Counted from the first letter of the stretch, positions 36,266 through 45,869 are shown. The stretch is DNA of 56,843 nucleotides from JBMDXB01 sp048594975 (GCA_048594975.1 JBMDXQ010000109.1:1-56843); one strand, 5' to 3'. Notes: a model not told the origin generated them from the sequence alone. A program made the numbers and translations.

Positions 36266-37384
36266 CTATTGTCCACCAGTCGTGAACGTCAGAGTCCACG
36301 GCTGCAGCGGCTGCCCATCAACCGCGCTAATCCCCTCCATCAGTTCCACCTTCACTCGCTGAAACCGCTCCAGCGGCGGCTTGAACCTGATCTCGAGCGA
36401 GCGGTTGCCCGGGTCGTAGCTCGCCGTGAACGGGGGCGCTGGCGGAGCCTGTCCCTGTGAGGGCGCGGCGTAGCTGACCCGGACCCGGTCCTGGAACGAC
36501 TTGCCCTCCATCGGCCGCGAGAACTGCAGCCGGACGGCCGTTCCCACCTCGACCTCGGTGTCATCCGGCACCGGGGCGCTGAAGATCACACGCGGCGGCG
36601 GCTCCGGCGGAAGCTGGACCACGACCGGCCCGGCGGCGTCCTCCTGAGCCGTCGTCTGTTTGACCGCCGTACCTTCGACACACACCTGCGTGCCGTCGCG
36701 CCGGACGGTGCCGGCGACTTCGAGCCAGCGGCCAGTGTCGACCCGCGCCGCCGGGTCGAGGTCGAACCCCTTGCCGCGCGGCCGCAGCCCTGTGACCCAT
36801 ACCGCGGCGTCGGCCGACTGCAGGACGAAATCCCACTTGCTCTTGCCCGGCGACTGCGGCAGGTCGCCGTACAGGTTGCGCCCCCTGAATCGCCCGACGA
36901 TCGTGACGCCGCGGCCCTCGAAGCGCTCGGGGGCAAGCGCAAGGGCGCGGATGGTCGCGGTGGCGGGAATCTCGGCATCCACCAGCGCGGCGCGGGTGAT
37001 GACGAACACCTGGTCGCGCGCCGGCCAGCGTCCCTGGGTCGCGGCCTCGAGGACGGGCTGGAAGTCGATGCCGGCAACGCGGCTGTCGCCCTCCTGGAGG
37101 CGCCCGAGATCCCAGAAGTCGCCGCGGATCTCGCCGGCGGCGCGAGTGCCACGGTCGCGCCAGACGATGAACAGCGGCTTGGGGGTGCCGTCCACGCGCG
37201 TGGTGTCGGTGGCAGACGTGACCTGCGCGTGGATGACCACCTGCTTGCCGTGAAAAAACACCGGGCTGGCGACCAGCTCGGCGGCTGTCGTCGCAATCCG
37301 CCGCGGCGGCTGAGCTGACGCGACGAGAACGGCGACGGCCGTAACCGCCGCGACCTGTGCGAACAGGGCCGCCAACCGGATCAT
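36266..37384 (-). CDS. Exported protein with C-terminal Ig-like (Big_5 type) domain
   Basis: A 372-residue product from ATG 37384 with a GAGGA ribosome site and a signal peptide (1-24, AVTAVAVLVASAQ). Residues about 30-250 contain two OB-like beta segments (HGKQVVIHAQVTS; GRGVTIVGRFRGRNLYGDLP). Residues about 265-370 read as a bacterial Ig-like domain (PRVIFSAPVPDDTEVEVG, VRLQFSRPMEGKSF, YDPGNRSLEIRFKPPL, ISAVDGQPLQPWTLTFTT). No enzyme motif. It is probably periplasmic or surface-exposed. Role unknown. Confidence 0.75.
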   Translation of the reverse strand: MIRLAALFAQVAAVTAVAVLVASAQPPRRIATTAAELVASPVFFHGKQVVIHAQVTSATDTTRVDGTPKPLFIVWRDRGTRAAGEIRGDFWDLGRLQEGDSRVAGIDFQPVLEAATQGRWPARDQVFVITRAALVDAEIPATATIRALALAPERFEGRGVTIVGRFRGRNLYGDLPQSPGKSKWDFVLQSADAAVWVTGLRPRGKGFDLDPAARVDTGRWLEVAGTVRRDGTQVCVEGTAVKQTTAQEDAAGPVVVQLPPEPPPRVIFSAPVPDDTEVEVGTAVRLQFSRPMEGKSFQDRVRVSYAAPSQGQAPPAPPFTASYDPGNRSLEIRFKPPLERFQRVKVELMEGISAVDGQPLQPWTLTFTTGGQ

Positions 37385-37476
37385 GGTGTCCTCAGGATCG
37401 CACAGAGACGGGCCGGCGATCGAGCGGCTGCACCAGCGCGGCGCAACGCCCGGGCGGTTGCGTCCCCCGTGCTAAG

Positions 37477-39558
37477 ATGCGCCGCATCATGGCAGCGAAC
37501 TCATCAAAATCGTCGCCCGGTGCCCCGGGCACCGGGTTTCAGTCCTTCGTGCCGGCTAGCTCGACGATGACCGAGTTCACCATCCGGGCGCTGCTGCTCG
37601 GACTGGTGATGAGCGTGGTGCTGGGCGCGGCCAACGCCTACCTGGGGCTTCGCGCGGGCATGACGATCGCGGCCACGTACCCCGCGGCGGTCATCAGCAT
37701 GGCGGTGCTGCGCATCTTCCGCGGCACGGTGCTCGAGGAGAACTTCGCGCGCACCGTTGGCTCGATTGGCGAATCGGTCGCGGCAGGCGCGATTTTCACT
37801 CTGCCCGCGTTCGTGATCCTCCACCTGTGGACCTTCGACACCGTCCGCGACTACCTCACCGCGTCGGCGCTGATGGTGGTCGGCGGCATCCTCGGCATCA
37901 TGTTCGTTACGGTGCTGCGACGGGTGATGGTCGAGGATCGCGAGCTGCCGTTCCCGGAGTCGGTCGCGGCCAGCGAAATCCACAAGGCGGGACAGACCGG
38001 AGCCGAGGCTGCCAAGCAGCTCTTCCAGGCGATGGGCATTGGCGCCTTCATCCAGCTCCTGGCGAACTTCCGCGTCTTCCTTGCCTCGAACGACTTCGTC
38101 ATCCGGGTCGGGGAGGCGGGGCGCAGCCTGGTGCGTCTCGGCTTCCGCCGCGAGGATTACACGGTCGCTGCCGGCGGAGTCTCGACCATTTCCGCTCCGG
38201 CGGTGAGCCCGGCCTATATCGGTGTCGGCTACATCATCGGCCCGGTCCTGGGCGCGCTGAACTTCGCCGGCGGCCTGCTGGCCTGGGGCCTGTTCGTGCC
38301 GCTGCTGGTGTTCTTTCTCGGGCCGCGGGTCATGAACGACTTCGCCGCCGCCAACGGGCTGACACCAGGCAGCGAAGAGGCGTGGGTCGCGCTGGCCACC
38401 CGGTTCTGGCTCTACATCGTCCGGCCCATCGCGGTCGGCGGCATGCTCGTCGGGGCGACCTTCACGTTGTGGCGGATGCGCGCCAACCTCGCGACCGGCA
38501 TCCGCCGTGGTGTGGCGGACGTCAAGAAGTCGGCCGCCGCCTCGGCTGCCACGCTTCGCACCGAGCAGGATCTCAGCTTCCGCACCGTGCTTATCGGCAT
38601 CGCCCTCGTCTTCGTTTTGATGGTCGGCCTGTACTTCTACTTCACCGAGCAGATCGGCGGCGCGCTGCTCGCCGCGGTGGTGATGCTCGTCGCTGGCTTT
38701 TTCTTCGCGGCGGTGTCGGGCAACCTGGTGGGGATGATTGGCTCGTCCAACAACCCGGTCTCCGGCCTGACGCTGGCCACGTTGATCGTCGCGGCGCTCG
38801 TGATGGTGATCGTCGGGGTGTCGGGGAACCAGGGCGTCGCGGCGGTGCTGGGCGTCGCGGCCGTCGTCTGCGTGTCATCGGCCGTGGCCGGCGAGATGTT
38901 GCAGGACCTGAAGGTCGGGCACATCCTGGGCGGCACGCCATGGAAGATGCAGGTCGGCGACCTCATCGGCGTCGTGGCCGCCGGCCTGCTGCTGTTCTTC
39001 CCGCTCTACGTGCTCCATTTCTCGAACATCCAGATGGGCGGCGTGGGCTTCGGCGATCGCGCGCTGTCGGCGCCGCAGGCCGGCCTGATGGCGACGCTCG
39101 CGCAGGGAATCGTCGGCGGCGAGATGGCGTGGCCGCTGGTGATCGTGGGCATCGCACTCGGCATCTCCCTGATCCTCATCAAGGTGCGCAGCCCGATGCT
39201 CTTCGCGGTCGGGATGTACCTGCCGCTCGAGACGACGTTCGCCATCTTCGTGGGGGGCGTGATTCGCGGGATCGTGGACCAGCGCGCAGCTCGACGGAAC
39301 TTCAACGCCGCGCAGAAGGCGCGGGTCGAGAACACCGGCGTGCTGGTCGCCTCGGGCCTGATTGCTGGCGAGGCGCTCATGGGCCTGCTGGTTGCGGCGG
39401 TGGTGTTCTTCTACGGCAACTTCCCGAGCATCGCGTGGGCGGGCGGCAGCTGGCTGGCGATCCTGGTCGGCCTGGGAATGGCGGCGTATCTGATCGTCGT
39501 GCCGCTCGGAAAGGCGGGCAGCCCGGACGAGCCCGCGCCGCCGCCAGCGGTGATGTGA
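37477..39558 (+). CDS. OPT family oligopeptide transporter
   Basis: A 693-residue integral membrane protein. ATG 37477 is used, with a second ATG 12 bases on (37489) equally possible, and no clear ribosome site. OPT-family words include LGLRAGMTIAATYPAAVIS, ENFARTVGSIGESVAAGAIFT, ELPFPESVAASEIHKAG, GMIGSSNNPVSGLTLATLI and RSPMLFAVGMYLPLETTFAI. About 15 membrane helices are visible. It imports peptides or metal-chelate compounds by proton coupling. A dipeptidase gene lies convergently downstream, which would fit peptide use. Confidence 0.92.
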   Translation: MRRIMAANSSKSSPGAPGTGFQSFVPASSTMTEFTIRALLLGLVMSVVLGAANAYLGLRAGMTIAATYPAAVISMAVLRIFRGTVLEENFARTVGSIGESVAAGAIFTLPAFVILHLWTFDTVRDYLTASALMVVGGILGIMFVTVLRRVMVEDRELPFPESVAASEIHKAGQTGAEAAKQLFQAMGIGAFIQLLANFRVFLASNDFVIRVGEAGRSLVRLGFRREDYTVAAGGVSTISAPAVSPAYIGVGYIIGPVLGALNFAGGLLAWGLFVPLLVFFLGPRVMNDFAAANGLTPGSEEAWVALATRFWLYIVRPIAVGGMLVGATFTLWRMRANLATGIRRGVADVKKSAAASAATLRTEQDLSFRTVLIGIALVFVLMVGLYFYFTEQIGGALLAAVVMLVAGFFFAAVSGNLVGMIGSSNNPVSGLTLATLIVAALVMVIVGVSGNQGVAAVLGVAAVVCVSSAVAGEMLQDLKVGHILGGTPWKMQVGDLIGVVAAGLLLFFPLYVLHFSNIQMGGVGFGDRALSAPQAGLMATLAQGIVGGEMAWPLVIVGIALGISLILIKVRSPMLFAVGMYLPLETTFAIFVGGVIRGIVDQRAARRNFNAAQKARVENTGVLVASGLIAGEALMGLLVAAVVFFYGNFPSIAWAGGSWLAILVGLGMAAYLIVVPLGKAGSPDEPAPPPAVM

Positions 39559-39689
39559 GCTGACCCTGTCAGAAGTCGGGAGACGGGAGACGGCGGTTAC
39601 TGGTCTCGTTGCGTGCGACAGAGACTCCTCCGCCGAAGCGAAGCGAGCGGCAACCCCGAAGGGCGCCCGCGGGCGAAGCGAGCGAAAAA

Positions 39690-39715
39690 GCGCGTGGGGA
39701 TGGGGCCCCACGCGC
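39690..39715. terminator. Hairpin in the OPT/pepD convergent gap
   Basis: A 10-bp stem (GCGCGTGGGG with CCCCACGCGC) and 6-base loop between convergent genes. Part of it (TGGGGCCCCACGCGCACTGA, 39701-39720) recurs almost exactly at 42787-42806. Confidence 0.5.
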
Positions 39716-39762
39716 ACTGAAGAAGCAAACAGACGGCTTGCACCCTGTCTTCTGTCTCGTGT

Positions 39763-41217
39763 TCAGCTCACATTCTTGAGAATTGCCACCAGGAAGTCCC
39801 AGAACTTCGGCACGGTGTCCACGTGGATCTTCTCGTCGGGCGAGTGGACGCCCTCCAGTGTCGGGCCGAAGGAGACCATGTCCATGCCGGGGTACTTCTC
39901 GCCGATGATCCCGCACTCGAGGCCGGCGTGCACCGCCTTGGTTTCCGGCGTCCTTCCGTACAGCTCCTGGTAGGTCTTCACCGCCAGCTTCAGGATCGGC
40001 GAGTCCATGTCCGGCTTCCACCCGGGATAGCCGTCGCCCTGGGTGACCTCGGCGCCGCCCATCTCCATGATCGTGCGGACGGTCTGCGCGATCTCGGCGA
40101 TCTCCGAGGCGACGGAGCTGCGCTGGCTGGTCGCGAGCACCACCTTGCGCCCGGTCGTCGTGATCACCGCGACATTGGTGGAAGTCTCCACCAGCCACGA
40201 GATGTCCGCGCTCATCTTGATGACGCCGTGGGGAAGGGCCGAGAGCACGCTGGTGATCTGCTTCTGGTACTTCCGCTTCATCACAGAGCCCTTGCGCCCC
40301 TTGATCTCGGTGACCGCGAGCTGCAGGTCGGGCTCGACGCTCTTCAGCTCGGCGCGCACGGTATCGTTCCAGGTTGCGGCGAGTGCCTTCGCGGCTTCGA
40401 GCCTCGTTTTCGGCACGAAGACTGTCGCGTGCGCCTCGCGCGGGATCGCGTTGCGCTTGTTGCCGCCGTCGATCTTCGCCAGGCGGGCGCCTGAAGCGCC
40501 CATGGCGATCAGCACGCGATTGAGGATCTTCAGCGCGTTGCCGCGGCCCTTGTCGATCTCGAGACCCGAGTGCCCGCCGCGCAGACCGGTGACCGCCACG
40601 TCGAGGCCGACGCTGCCGGCGGGGGCCGGTTCGTATTGCACGGTCCACGTCCCGGTCGTGTCCTTGCCGCCGGAGCAGCCGACATAGAGCGCGCCTTCCT
40701 CCTCAGAATCGAGGTTCATGAGCGTCCGGCTCTCGAGGAAGTCGGGCTGCAGGGCGTGCGCGCCGGTCAGGCCGGTCTCTTCGTCGACGGTGAACAGCAG
40801 CTCGAGCGGCCCGTGCTCGAGCGTGCGGTCCTCCATGATCGCCAGGTTGGTGGCGACGGCGATGCCGTTGTCCGCACCGAGCGTGGTGCCGTTGGCCATC
40901 AGGACGTTGCCCTTGCGCACCAGCTCGATCGGATCCTTGCCGAAGTCGTGCACCGTGTCGGCATTCTTCTCGCAGACCATGTCGAGGTGGCCCTGCAGGC
41001 AGAGGCTCTTCACGCGGTCGCGGCCGGGCGACGCTGGCTTCTTCACCACGACGTTGCCAGCGCGGTCCTGCTTCGCCGCGAAACCGAGCTTTTTCGCCGT
41101 GTCGATCACGAACCGGCCGGCGTTCTGTTCGTGCTTGGAGCAGCGGGGGATCCGGGAGAACGCCGCGAAGTACTTCCAGACGAGCGGCGGCGTCAGCCCT
41201 GCGGTTGCATCAGACAT
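39763..41217 (-). CDS. pepD: Aminoacyl-histidine dipeptidase (M20 family)
   Basis: A 484-residue product from ATG 41217 behind an AAGGAGCG ribosome site. Metal-site motifs of the M20/PepD family are visible: QGHLDMVCEK (H77, D79), LGADNGIAVA (D116), FTVDEETGLTGA (E146, E147) and CGIIGEKYPGMDMVSFGP near the C-terminus. It hydrolyses short peptides such as Xaa-His in the cytoplasm. It converges with the peptide transporter gene. Confidence 0.92.
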   Translation of the reverse strand: MSDATAGLTPPLVWKYFAAFSRIPRCSKHEQNAGRFVIDTAKKLGFAAKQDRAGNVVVKKPASPGRDRVKSLCLQGHLDMVCEKNADTVHDFGKDPIELVRKGNVLMANGTTLGADNGIAVATNLAIMEDRTLEHGPLELLFTVDEETGLTGAHALQPDFLESRTLMNLDSEEEGALYVGCSGGKDTTGTWTVQYEPAPAGSVGLDVAVTGLRGGHSGLEIDKGRGNALKILNRVLIAMGASGARLAKIDGGNKRNAIPREAHATVFVPKTRLEAAKALAATWNDTVRAELKSVEPDLQLAVTEIKGRKGSVMKRKYQKQITSVLSALPHGVIKMSADISWLVETSTNVAVITTTGRKVVLATSQRSSVASEIAEIAQTVRTIMEMGGAEVTQGDGYPGWKPDMDSPILKLAVKTYQELYGRTPETKAVHAGLECGIIGEKYPGMDMVSFGPTLEGVHSPDEKIHVDTVPKFWDFLVAILKNVS

Positions 41218-41269
41218 GAAGCGCTCCTTGGGTATGCCGCGAATATAGCAGCTTTTCCGGCGCCGGCTC

Positions 41270-41395
41270 CTGTGTGCGGCATGCTGACACGTGCAACGTG
41301 CCACGTGCGACGTGATATGCGCTGACGCGCTGATGTGCTACGTGGTGACGTGCGAGTTGCACGTCGCACGCCTGCATCTGCAGGTCGCACCTCGG
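41270..41395. repeat. ACGTGCRACGTG word repeats upstream of rex
   Basis: The pepD-rex divergent gap holds overlapping variants of CACGTGCGACGTG and GCACGTCGCAC in both senses. They can form several alternative hairpins. No Rex-type operator is clear here. It is probably a degenerate intergenic repeat. Confidence 0.5.
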
Positions 41396-41412
41396 TATAG
41401 AATCTCTGGCTT

Positions 41413-42093
41413 GTGAAGCGGGCGAACAAGGGAGGAGGCCCCGCGGAGGCGGCGGAGTCCGTCTCGGAGCTGACCACCAACCGCCTTTCGGTCTATCTGC
41501 GGTGCCTGAACAGCCTCGAAGACGCCGGCGTGCGGAGCGTGTCGTCGCAGGCGCTCGCCGAGCAATTCCACCTGAACGCCGCCCAGATCAGGAAGGACCT
41601 CGCATATTTCGGAGAGTTCGGCGTTCGCGGCGTGGGCTACTACGTGAAGGAGCTGCGGCGGCACCTGCGCCAGATCCTGGGGCTCGACCAGCAGGTCGCC
41701 GTCGGGATCGTGGGCGCGGGGAACCTCGGCCTGGCGCTCGCCGACTACCCCGGGTTCCGGGCCGACGGCTTCCGGATTACTGCGCTGTTCGATGCGTCGG
41801 ACGCGAAGATCGGTCAGCGCTCCCGCGGCGGCGTGCCGATTCACGACATCCGCCAGCTGCGGCGCATCGTGCAGCGCCAGGGCATCCGGATCGCCGCGAT
41901 CGCGGTGCCGGCCGGGTCGGCGCAGACCGTGGTCAACGCGGTCGTCGCGGCAGGGATCAAGGCGATCCTCAATTTCTCCCCCGGCACGATACAGGTGCCG
42001 CCGGACGTGAAGCTGAAGAGCGTGGACCTGACGGTGTCGCTGGAAAGCCTGTCGTTCTTTCTCGCGCACGGGAACGGGTCGGATGAGACGTAG
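41413..42093 (+). CDS. rex: Redox-sensing transcriptional repressor Rex
   Basis: A 226-residue product from GTG 41413. It has an N-terminal winged helix (RLSVYLRCLNSLEDAG, SSQALAEQFHLNAAQIRKDL, YFGEFGVRGVGYYV) followed by an NAD(H)-binding Rossmann fold with GIVGAGNLG (98-106) and the closing LTVSLESLSFFLAH helix that swaps between subunits. Rex senses the NADH/NAD+ ratio and represses respiratory and fermentative genes. Its end overlaps the possible moaC start. Confidence 0.95.
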   Translation: MKRANKGGGPAEAAESVSELTTNRLSVYLRCLNSLEDAGVRSVSSQALAEQFHLNAAQIRKDLAYFGEFGVRGVGYYVKELRRHLRQILGLDQQVAVGIVGAGNLGLALADYPGFRADGFRITALFDASDAKIGQRSRGGVPIHDIRQLRRIVQRQGIRIAAIAVPAGSAQTVVNAVVAAGIKAILNFSPGTIQVPPDVKLKSVDLTVSLESLSFFLAHGNGSDET

Positions 42094-42772
42094 TCCCCCG
42101 TCGAGGACGCCGGGCCGCCGAAGCGCTTCGCGCGAAAGCGGAAGCGCGCGCGCGCCGGAGGCGCGTGGAGCGCGCGCGAGCCTTCAGCCGCCGCGCAGCG
42201 CGGACGGGCGACGCGGCAGCGCCGGGGGTCGGGCCCCGGCGCGCGAGGAAAGTGGCGCCCCGCGCGCACCGAGGACTGCTGCCGGAGACGCTCGCCTTTC
42301 GCACGTCGACCGGACCGGCGCGCCGCGTATGGTGGACGTCAGCGCCAAGCCGGTGACGGCGCGCGAGGCGGTGGCCCGCGGCCGTATCACGATGTCGGCG
42401 GAAGCGATCCGGCAGATCCGCGGCGGGGAGGTCGCCAAGGGCGACCCGCTGCAGACGGCGCGGCTCGCCGGGATCATGGCCGCCAAGCGCACCGCCGGGT
42501 TGATCCCCCTCTGCCACCCGCTGCCGCTGTCGCATGTCGAGGTGGCACTCCACCCGCGTGCCGACGGCTACGACATCGAGGCACGCGTGCGCACATCGGC
42601 CCAGACCGGCGTCGAGATGGAAGCCTTGACCGCGGTCGCCGTCGCCGCGCTGACGATCTACGACATGGTCAAGGCGGTCGACAAGGCGATGGTCATCGGC
42701 GAGATCCAGCTGATGGAGAAACACGGGGGAAAGTCCGAGTACCGCCGGGCCGAGCGTAAGGACGGAGGATGA
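42083..42772 (+). CDS. moaC: Cyclic pyranopterin monophosphate synthase MoaC, unusual N-terminus
   Basis: The MoaC core is clear: MVDVSAKPVTAREAVARGRI, AKGDPLQTARLAGIMAAK, LIPLCHPLPLSHVEV, GVEMEALTAVAVAALTIYDM and VIGEIQLMEKHGGKS. It makes cPMP from the GTP-derived intermediate in molybdenum cofactor synthesis. The usual N-terminal residues (LSHVDRTGAPRM) are encoded before ATG 42329, but the only in-frame start upstream is ATG 42083, inside rex. That gives about 70 extra Arg/Ala/Pro-rich residues encoded by repeat-like GC-rich DNA. Either the long form is made, a rare start codon is used, or the shorter ATG 42329 form is made. Confidence 0.88.
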   Translation: MRRSPPSRTPGRRSASRESGSARAPEARGARASLQPPRSADGRRGSAGGRAPAREESGAPRAPRTAAGDARLSHVDRTGAPRMVDVSAKPVTAREAVARGRITMSAEAIRQIRGGEVAKGDPLQTARLAGIMAAKRTAGLIPLCHPLPLSHVEVALHPRADGYDIEARVRTSAQTGVEMEALTAVAVAALTIYDMVKAVDKAMVIGEIQLMEKHGGKSEYRRAERKDGG

Positions 42773-42786
42773 AACGAGGGTGGGGG

Positions 42787-42806
42787 TGGGGCCCCACGCG
42801 CATTGA
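42787..42806. repeat. Second copy of the TGGGGCCCCACGCGC repeat
   Basis: TGGGGCCCCACGCGCATTGA differs by one base from 39701-39720. It ends three bases before the start codon of the 2-hydroxyacid dehydrogenase gene, so it would sit over the ribosome-binding region. Confidence 0.6.
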
Positions 42807-42809
42807 ACG

Positions 42810-43790
42810 ATGCAGGTACTCGTCGCGATCTACAGCCCCTTCGCCGGCTGGACCATCCCGGAGCGGCATATCGAGGCGCTGCGGCGCCGGTTCCCCCGGC
42901 ACGAGTTCCTGCGCGCGCGCTCGGCAGACGAGGCGGTGTCGCTCGTTGCCGAGGCCGAGGTCGCCTTCGCATCCGAGGTGCGCCGGGCGCATCTGGCGGC
43001 CGCCCGTCGCCTCCGCTGGATTCACAGCCCGGCGGTGGGCGTCGGCGGCATGCTGTTCCCAGAAATGCTCGAGAGCGGCGTGGTCATTACCAACTCGCGC
43101 GGCGTGGCCGCCGAGACCATTGCCGAGCACGTCCTGGCGTGCGTGCTGGCGATCTTCCGCAAGCTGCCCCTCGCCATCCGCCGCCAGGCTGCCGCGGAAT
43201 GGGCGCAGGAGGCGATTGCCGCGGCTCCGCCGGTACGGATGCTTGCCGGCGCGTGCGTGCTGCTGGTCGGCCTCGGTGCCATCGGGAGCGCGGTCGCCAG
43301 GAAGATGCTCGCGCTCGGAGCAGTCGTGTCGGCGGTGCGGCGCAACGTCGCCGCGCCGGCGCCCCGCGGAGTGGACGTCCGGCCGCATGACGCGCTCCGC
43401 GACGCGCTGCCCTCGGCGGACGTCGTCGTCATTGCCGCACCCCATACCACAGCCACGCGCGGACTGATCGGCCGCGACGAACTCGCGGCAATGCGGCGCG
43501 ACGCCGTGCTCGTGAACGTCTCGCGCGGCGCCCTGGTCGACGAGGTCGCACTGGCCGACGCGCTCGCGCGCGGGATCATCGGCGGAGCGGCGCTGGACGT
43601 GTTCCACGACGAGCCGCTCCCGCCGGCCAGCCCGCTCTGGACCGTGCCGAACCTCCTCATCACTCCGCACACGTCGTGGATCCGCACCGATCACTGGGAC
43701 GTCATGACCAACTTGTTTGCGGAGAACCTGCAGCGTTTCGACGCTGGTCAGCCTCTGCTGAACGTCGTAGACAAAGGTGCCGGGTACTGA
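42810..43790 (+). CDS. D-isomer-specific 2-hydroxyacid dehydrogenase
   Basis: A 326-residue product from ATG 42810. It has the NAD-binding GLGAIGSAVARKM motif and the family signature VNVSRGALVDEVALADAL (catalytic Arg and Glu regions). ALDVFHDEPLPPASPLW and the catalytic His in ITPHTSW are also present. It oxidises or reduces D-2-hydroxyacids with NAD(H). The exact substrate is unclear. It follows moaC by 37 bases on the same strand. Confidence 0.9.
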   Translation: MQVLVAIYSPFAGWTIPERHIEALRRRFPRHEFLRARSADEAVSLVAEAEVAFASEVRRAHLAAARRLRWIHSPAVGVGGMLFPEMLESGVVITNSRGVAAETIAEHVLACVLAIFRKLPLAIRRQAAAEWAQEAIAAAPPVRMLAGACVLLVGLGAIGSAVARKMLALGAVVSAVRRNVAAPAPRGVDVRPHDALRDALPSADVVVIAAPHTTATRGLIGRDELAAMRRDAVLVNVSRGALVDEVALADALARGIIGGAALDVFHDEPLPPASPLWTVPNLLITPHTSWIRTDHWDVMTNLFAENLQRFDAGQPLLNVVDKGAGY

Positions 43791-43915
43791 TGACGCTTCC
43801 AACCAACAATTTCGCACCGGGTAATGCTGACTGGCAGTGACGCTCTTTGAAGTTCTGTACTCGGAGGTTCGTCGCTGGAGTTCTGAGATTCGACCCGTGC
43901 TACGCTAACCCGGCC

Positions 43916-45751
43916 GTGGCCCAGACCAGTGTCGCGCAACCCGAAGACGACGTCAGAACCATTGCGGATTTGCCGTTCCACGTCCTGGGCCGGTTCCCGA
44001 AGCCGCTGCTCGTCGGGCGCTGCCGCGGCGCGGGCGTCGAGGGTGTGTCCAACAAGGACTTCTTCGAGCAGGTCCGAGATCTCTCGCTCGGGCTGGGCGC
44101 GATCGGTGTCGCGCCCGGTGATCGCGTGGCGATCCTCGCGGAGAGCCGGCCGGAGTGGCTGCTCACCGACGTGGCCGTGCTCACCGCCGGCGCCGTCACG
44201 GTTCCCGTATACCCGACGCTGTCGGCGGGACAGGCCCGTCACATCCTGCAGGACTGCGGCGCGAAGGTGGTGGTCGCGTCCAACCGTCTCCAACTCGACA
44301 AGCTGCAGGAGATCCGCCATCTGGTCCCGTCGCTCGAGTGCGTCGTCGTCATCGACGAAGCCGCAGAGCACGCCGGCGCGTCAGTTCTGAGCCTGGCCAC
44401 GGTGATCGCCCGCGGCCACCAGCGCATGGCGGCCGAGTGGGGCGCCGGCCGCGAGTACCGGGACGCCGCGCGGGCGATCATGCCGGACCGGCTCGCGACG
44501 ATCATCTACACCTCCGGCACGACCGGCCAGCCGAAGGGCGTCATGCTGAGTCACGGCAACCTCGTCTCGAACATGCGCGCGGCTACGACCGTACTGGACG
44601 TCGATCATCATGACGTCGCCCTCTCGTTCCTGCCGCTCAGCCACTCGTTCGAGCGGATGGCGTCGTACGTGTACCTGTTCGCCGGCGTTACGATGATCTT
44701 CGCCGAGTCGATGGACACCGTCGGCCGCGACATCGCGAGCGTGCGGCCGACGCTCATTACCGGCGTGCCGCGCGCCTACGAGAAGATGCAGGCGCGGGTG
44801 TTCGAGCGGGCGCTCGCCGGCCCGCCCGCGCGGGCGGCGCTCTTTCGCTGGGCGATCAAGGCCGGAACGGCGAAGTCGCGGGCGACGCTGCGCGGCCGAG
44901 CCGTCGGTCCGCTGACGGCACTCAAGGCGTCTCTTGCCGATCGCCTGGTCTTCTCGAAGATCCGTGCTGCGCTCGGCGGCCGCATCCGCTTCGTCATCTC
45001 CGGCAGCGCCCCACTCGGCGTGGACACCGCGGAGTTCTTTCACGCCGTCGGCGTCCCGGTGCTCGAAGGCTACGGGCTGACCGAGACCGCGCCGATCCTC
45101 ACGGTCAACCCGCCCGATGCGCCGCGCGTCGGCACGGTCGGCAAACCCGTCGAGGGTGTCGAGATCCGCATCGCCAGCGACGGCGAGATCCTCGCGCGCG
45201 GCTCCAACCTCATGGCCGGCTACTACAACAACCCCGGGGCGACCGCGGAGGCGGTGCGCGACGGCTGGTTCCACACCGGCGACATCGGCCAGCTCGACGC
45301 CGCCGGCTACCTGACGATCACCGATCGGAAGAAAGACGTGCTCGTGACGTCGGGCGGCAAGAAGATCGCGCCGCAGCCGATCGAGGCGGTGCTGAAGCGC
45401 AGCCCGCTCGTGTCCGAGGCGATCGTGCTCGGCGACCGCCGCAAGTACGCGGTCGCGCTGATCGCGCCCGACTTTCGCGAGCTCGAGCGCCGGCTGCGCG
45501 ATCTCGGCCGCCCGCCAGGCGAGCGCGAGGAGCTCGTCACCCGCCCCGACATTCTCGCGCTGTACCAGGAGATCGTCGACGCGCTGAACCACGAGCTGTC
45601 GCAGTTCGAGCGCATCAAGAAAATCGCCCTGCTGCCCACCGAGTTCACCATCGAATCGGGCGAGCTCACACCGACGATGAAGATCCGCCGGAAGGTGATC
45701 GAGGAGAAGTGGCGGCAGGTGATCGAACGGCTGTACGCGGACAGCCCCTGA
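43916..45751 (+). CDS. Long-chain fatty acid-CoA ligase (AMP-dependent)
   Basis: A 611-residue product, with GTG 43916 chosen because homologous-looking sequence begins there. An extended -10-like TGCTACGCT lies just before it. Adenylate-forming motifs: IIYTSGTTGQPKGVMLSHGN (196-215), FLPLSHSFER, ISGSAPLG, LEGYGLTETAP, GWFHTGDIGQLDAAGYLTITDRKKD and the catalytic-lysine region LTPTMKIRRK. It activates fatty acids with ATP and CoA at the membrane for breakdown or lipid synthesis. Confidence 0.92.
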   Translation: MAQTSVAQPEDDVRTIADLPFHVLGRFPKPLLVGRCRGAGVEGVSNKDFFEQVRDLSLGLGAIGVAPGDRVAILAESRPEWLLTDVAVLTAGAVTVPVYPTLSAGQARHILQDCGAKVVVASNRLQLDKLQEIRHLVPSLECVVVIDEAAEHAGASVLSLATVIARGHQRMAAEWGAGREYRDAARAIMPDRLATIIYTSGTTGQPKGVMLSHGNLVSNMRAATTVLDVDHHDVALSFLPLSHSFERMASYVYLFAGVTMIFAESMDTVGRDIASVRPTLITGVPRAYEKMQARVFERALAGPPARAALFRWAIKAGTAKSRATLRGRAVGPLTALKASLADRLVFSKIRAALGGRIRFVISGSAPLGVDTAEFFHAVGVPVLEGYGLTETAPILTVNPPDAPRVGTVGKPVEGVEIRIASDGEILARGSNLMAGYYNNPGATAEAVRDGWFHTGDIGQLDAAGYLTITDRKKDVLVTSGGKKIAPQPIEAVLKRSPLVSEAIVLGDRRKYAVALIAPDFRELERRLRDLGRPPGEREELVTRPDILALYQEIVDALNHELSQFERIKKIALLPTEFTIESGELTPTMKIRRKVIEEKWRQVIERLYADSP

Positions 45752-45869
45752 GCACGAGCCGTACACGCATGATCCGATTCCTTGACGACGACCCCGACCC
45801 TGAGCCGGCTTTCAAGAAACAGGAGCAAAGGAGCAGGAAGTCTGGCGCCGGAAGCATAACCCGCACGCT

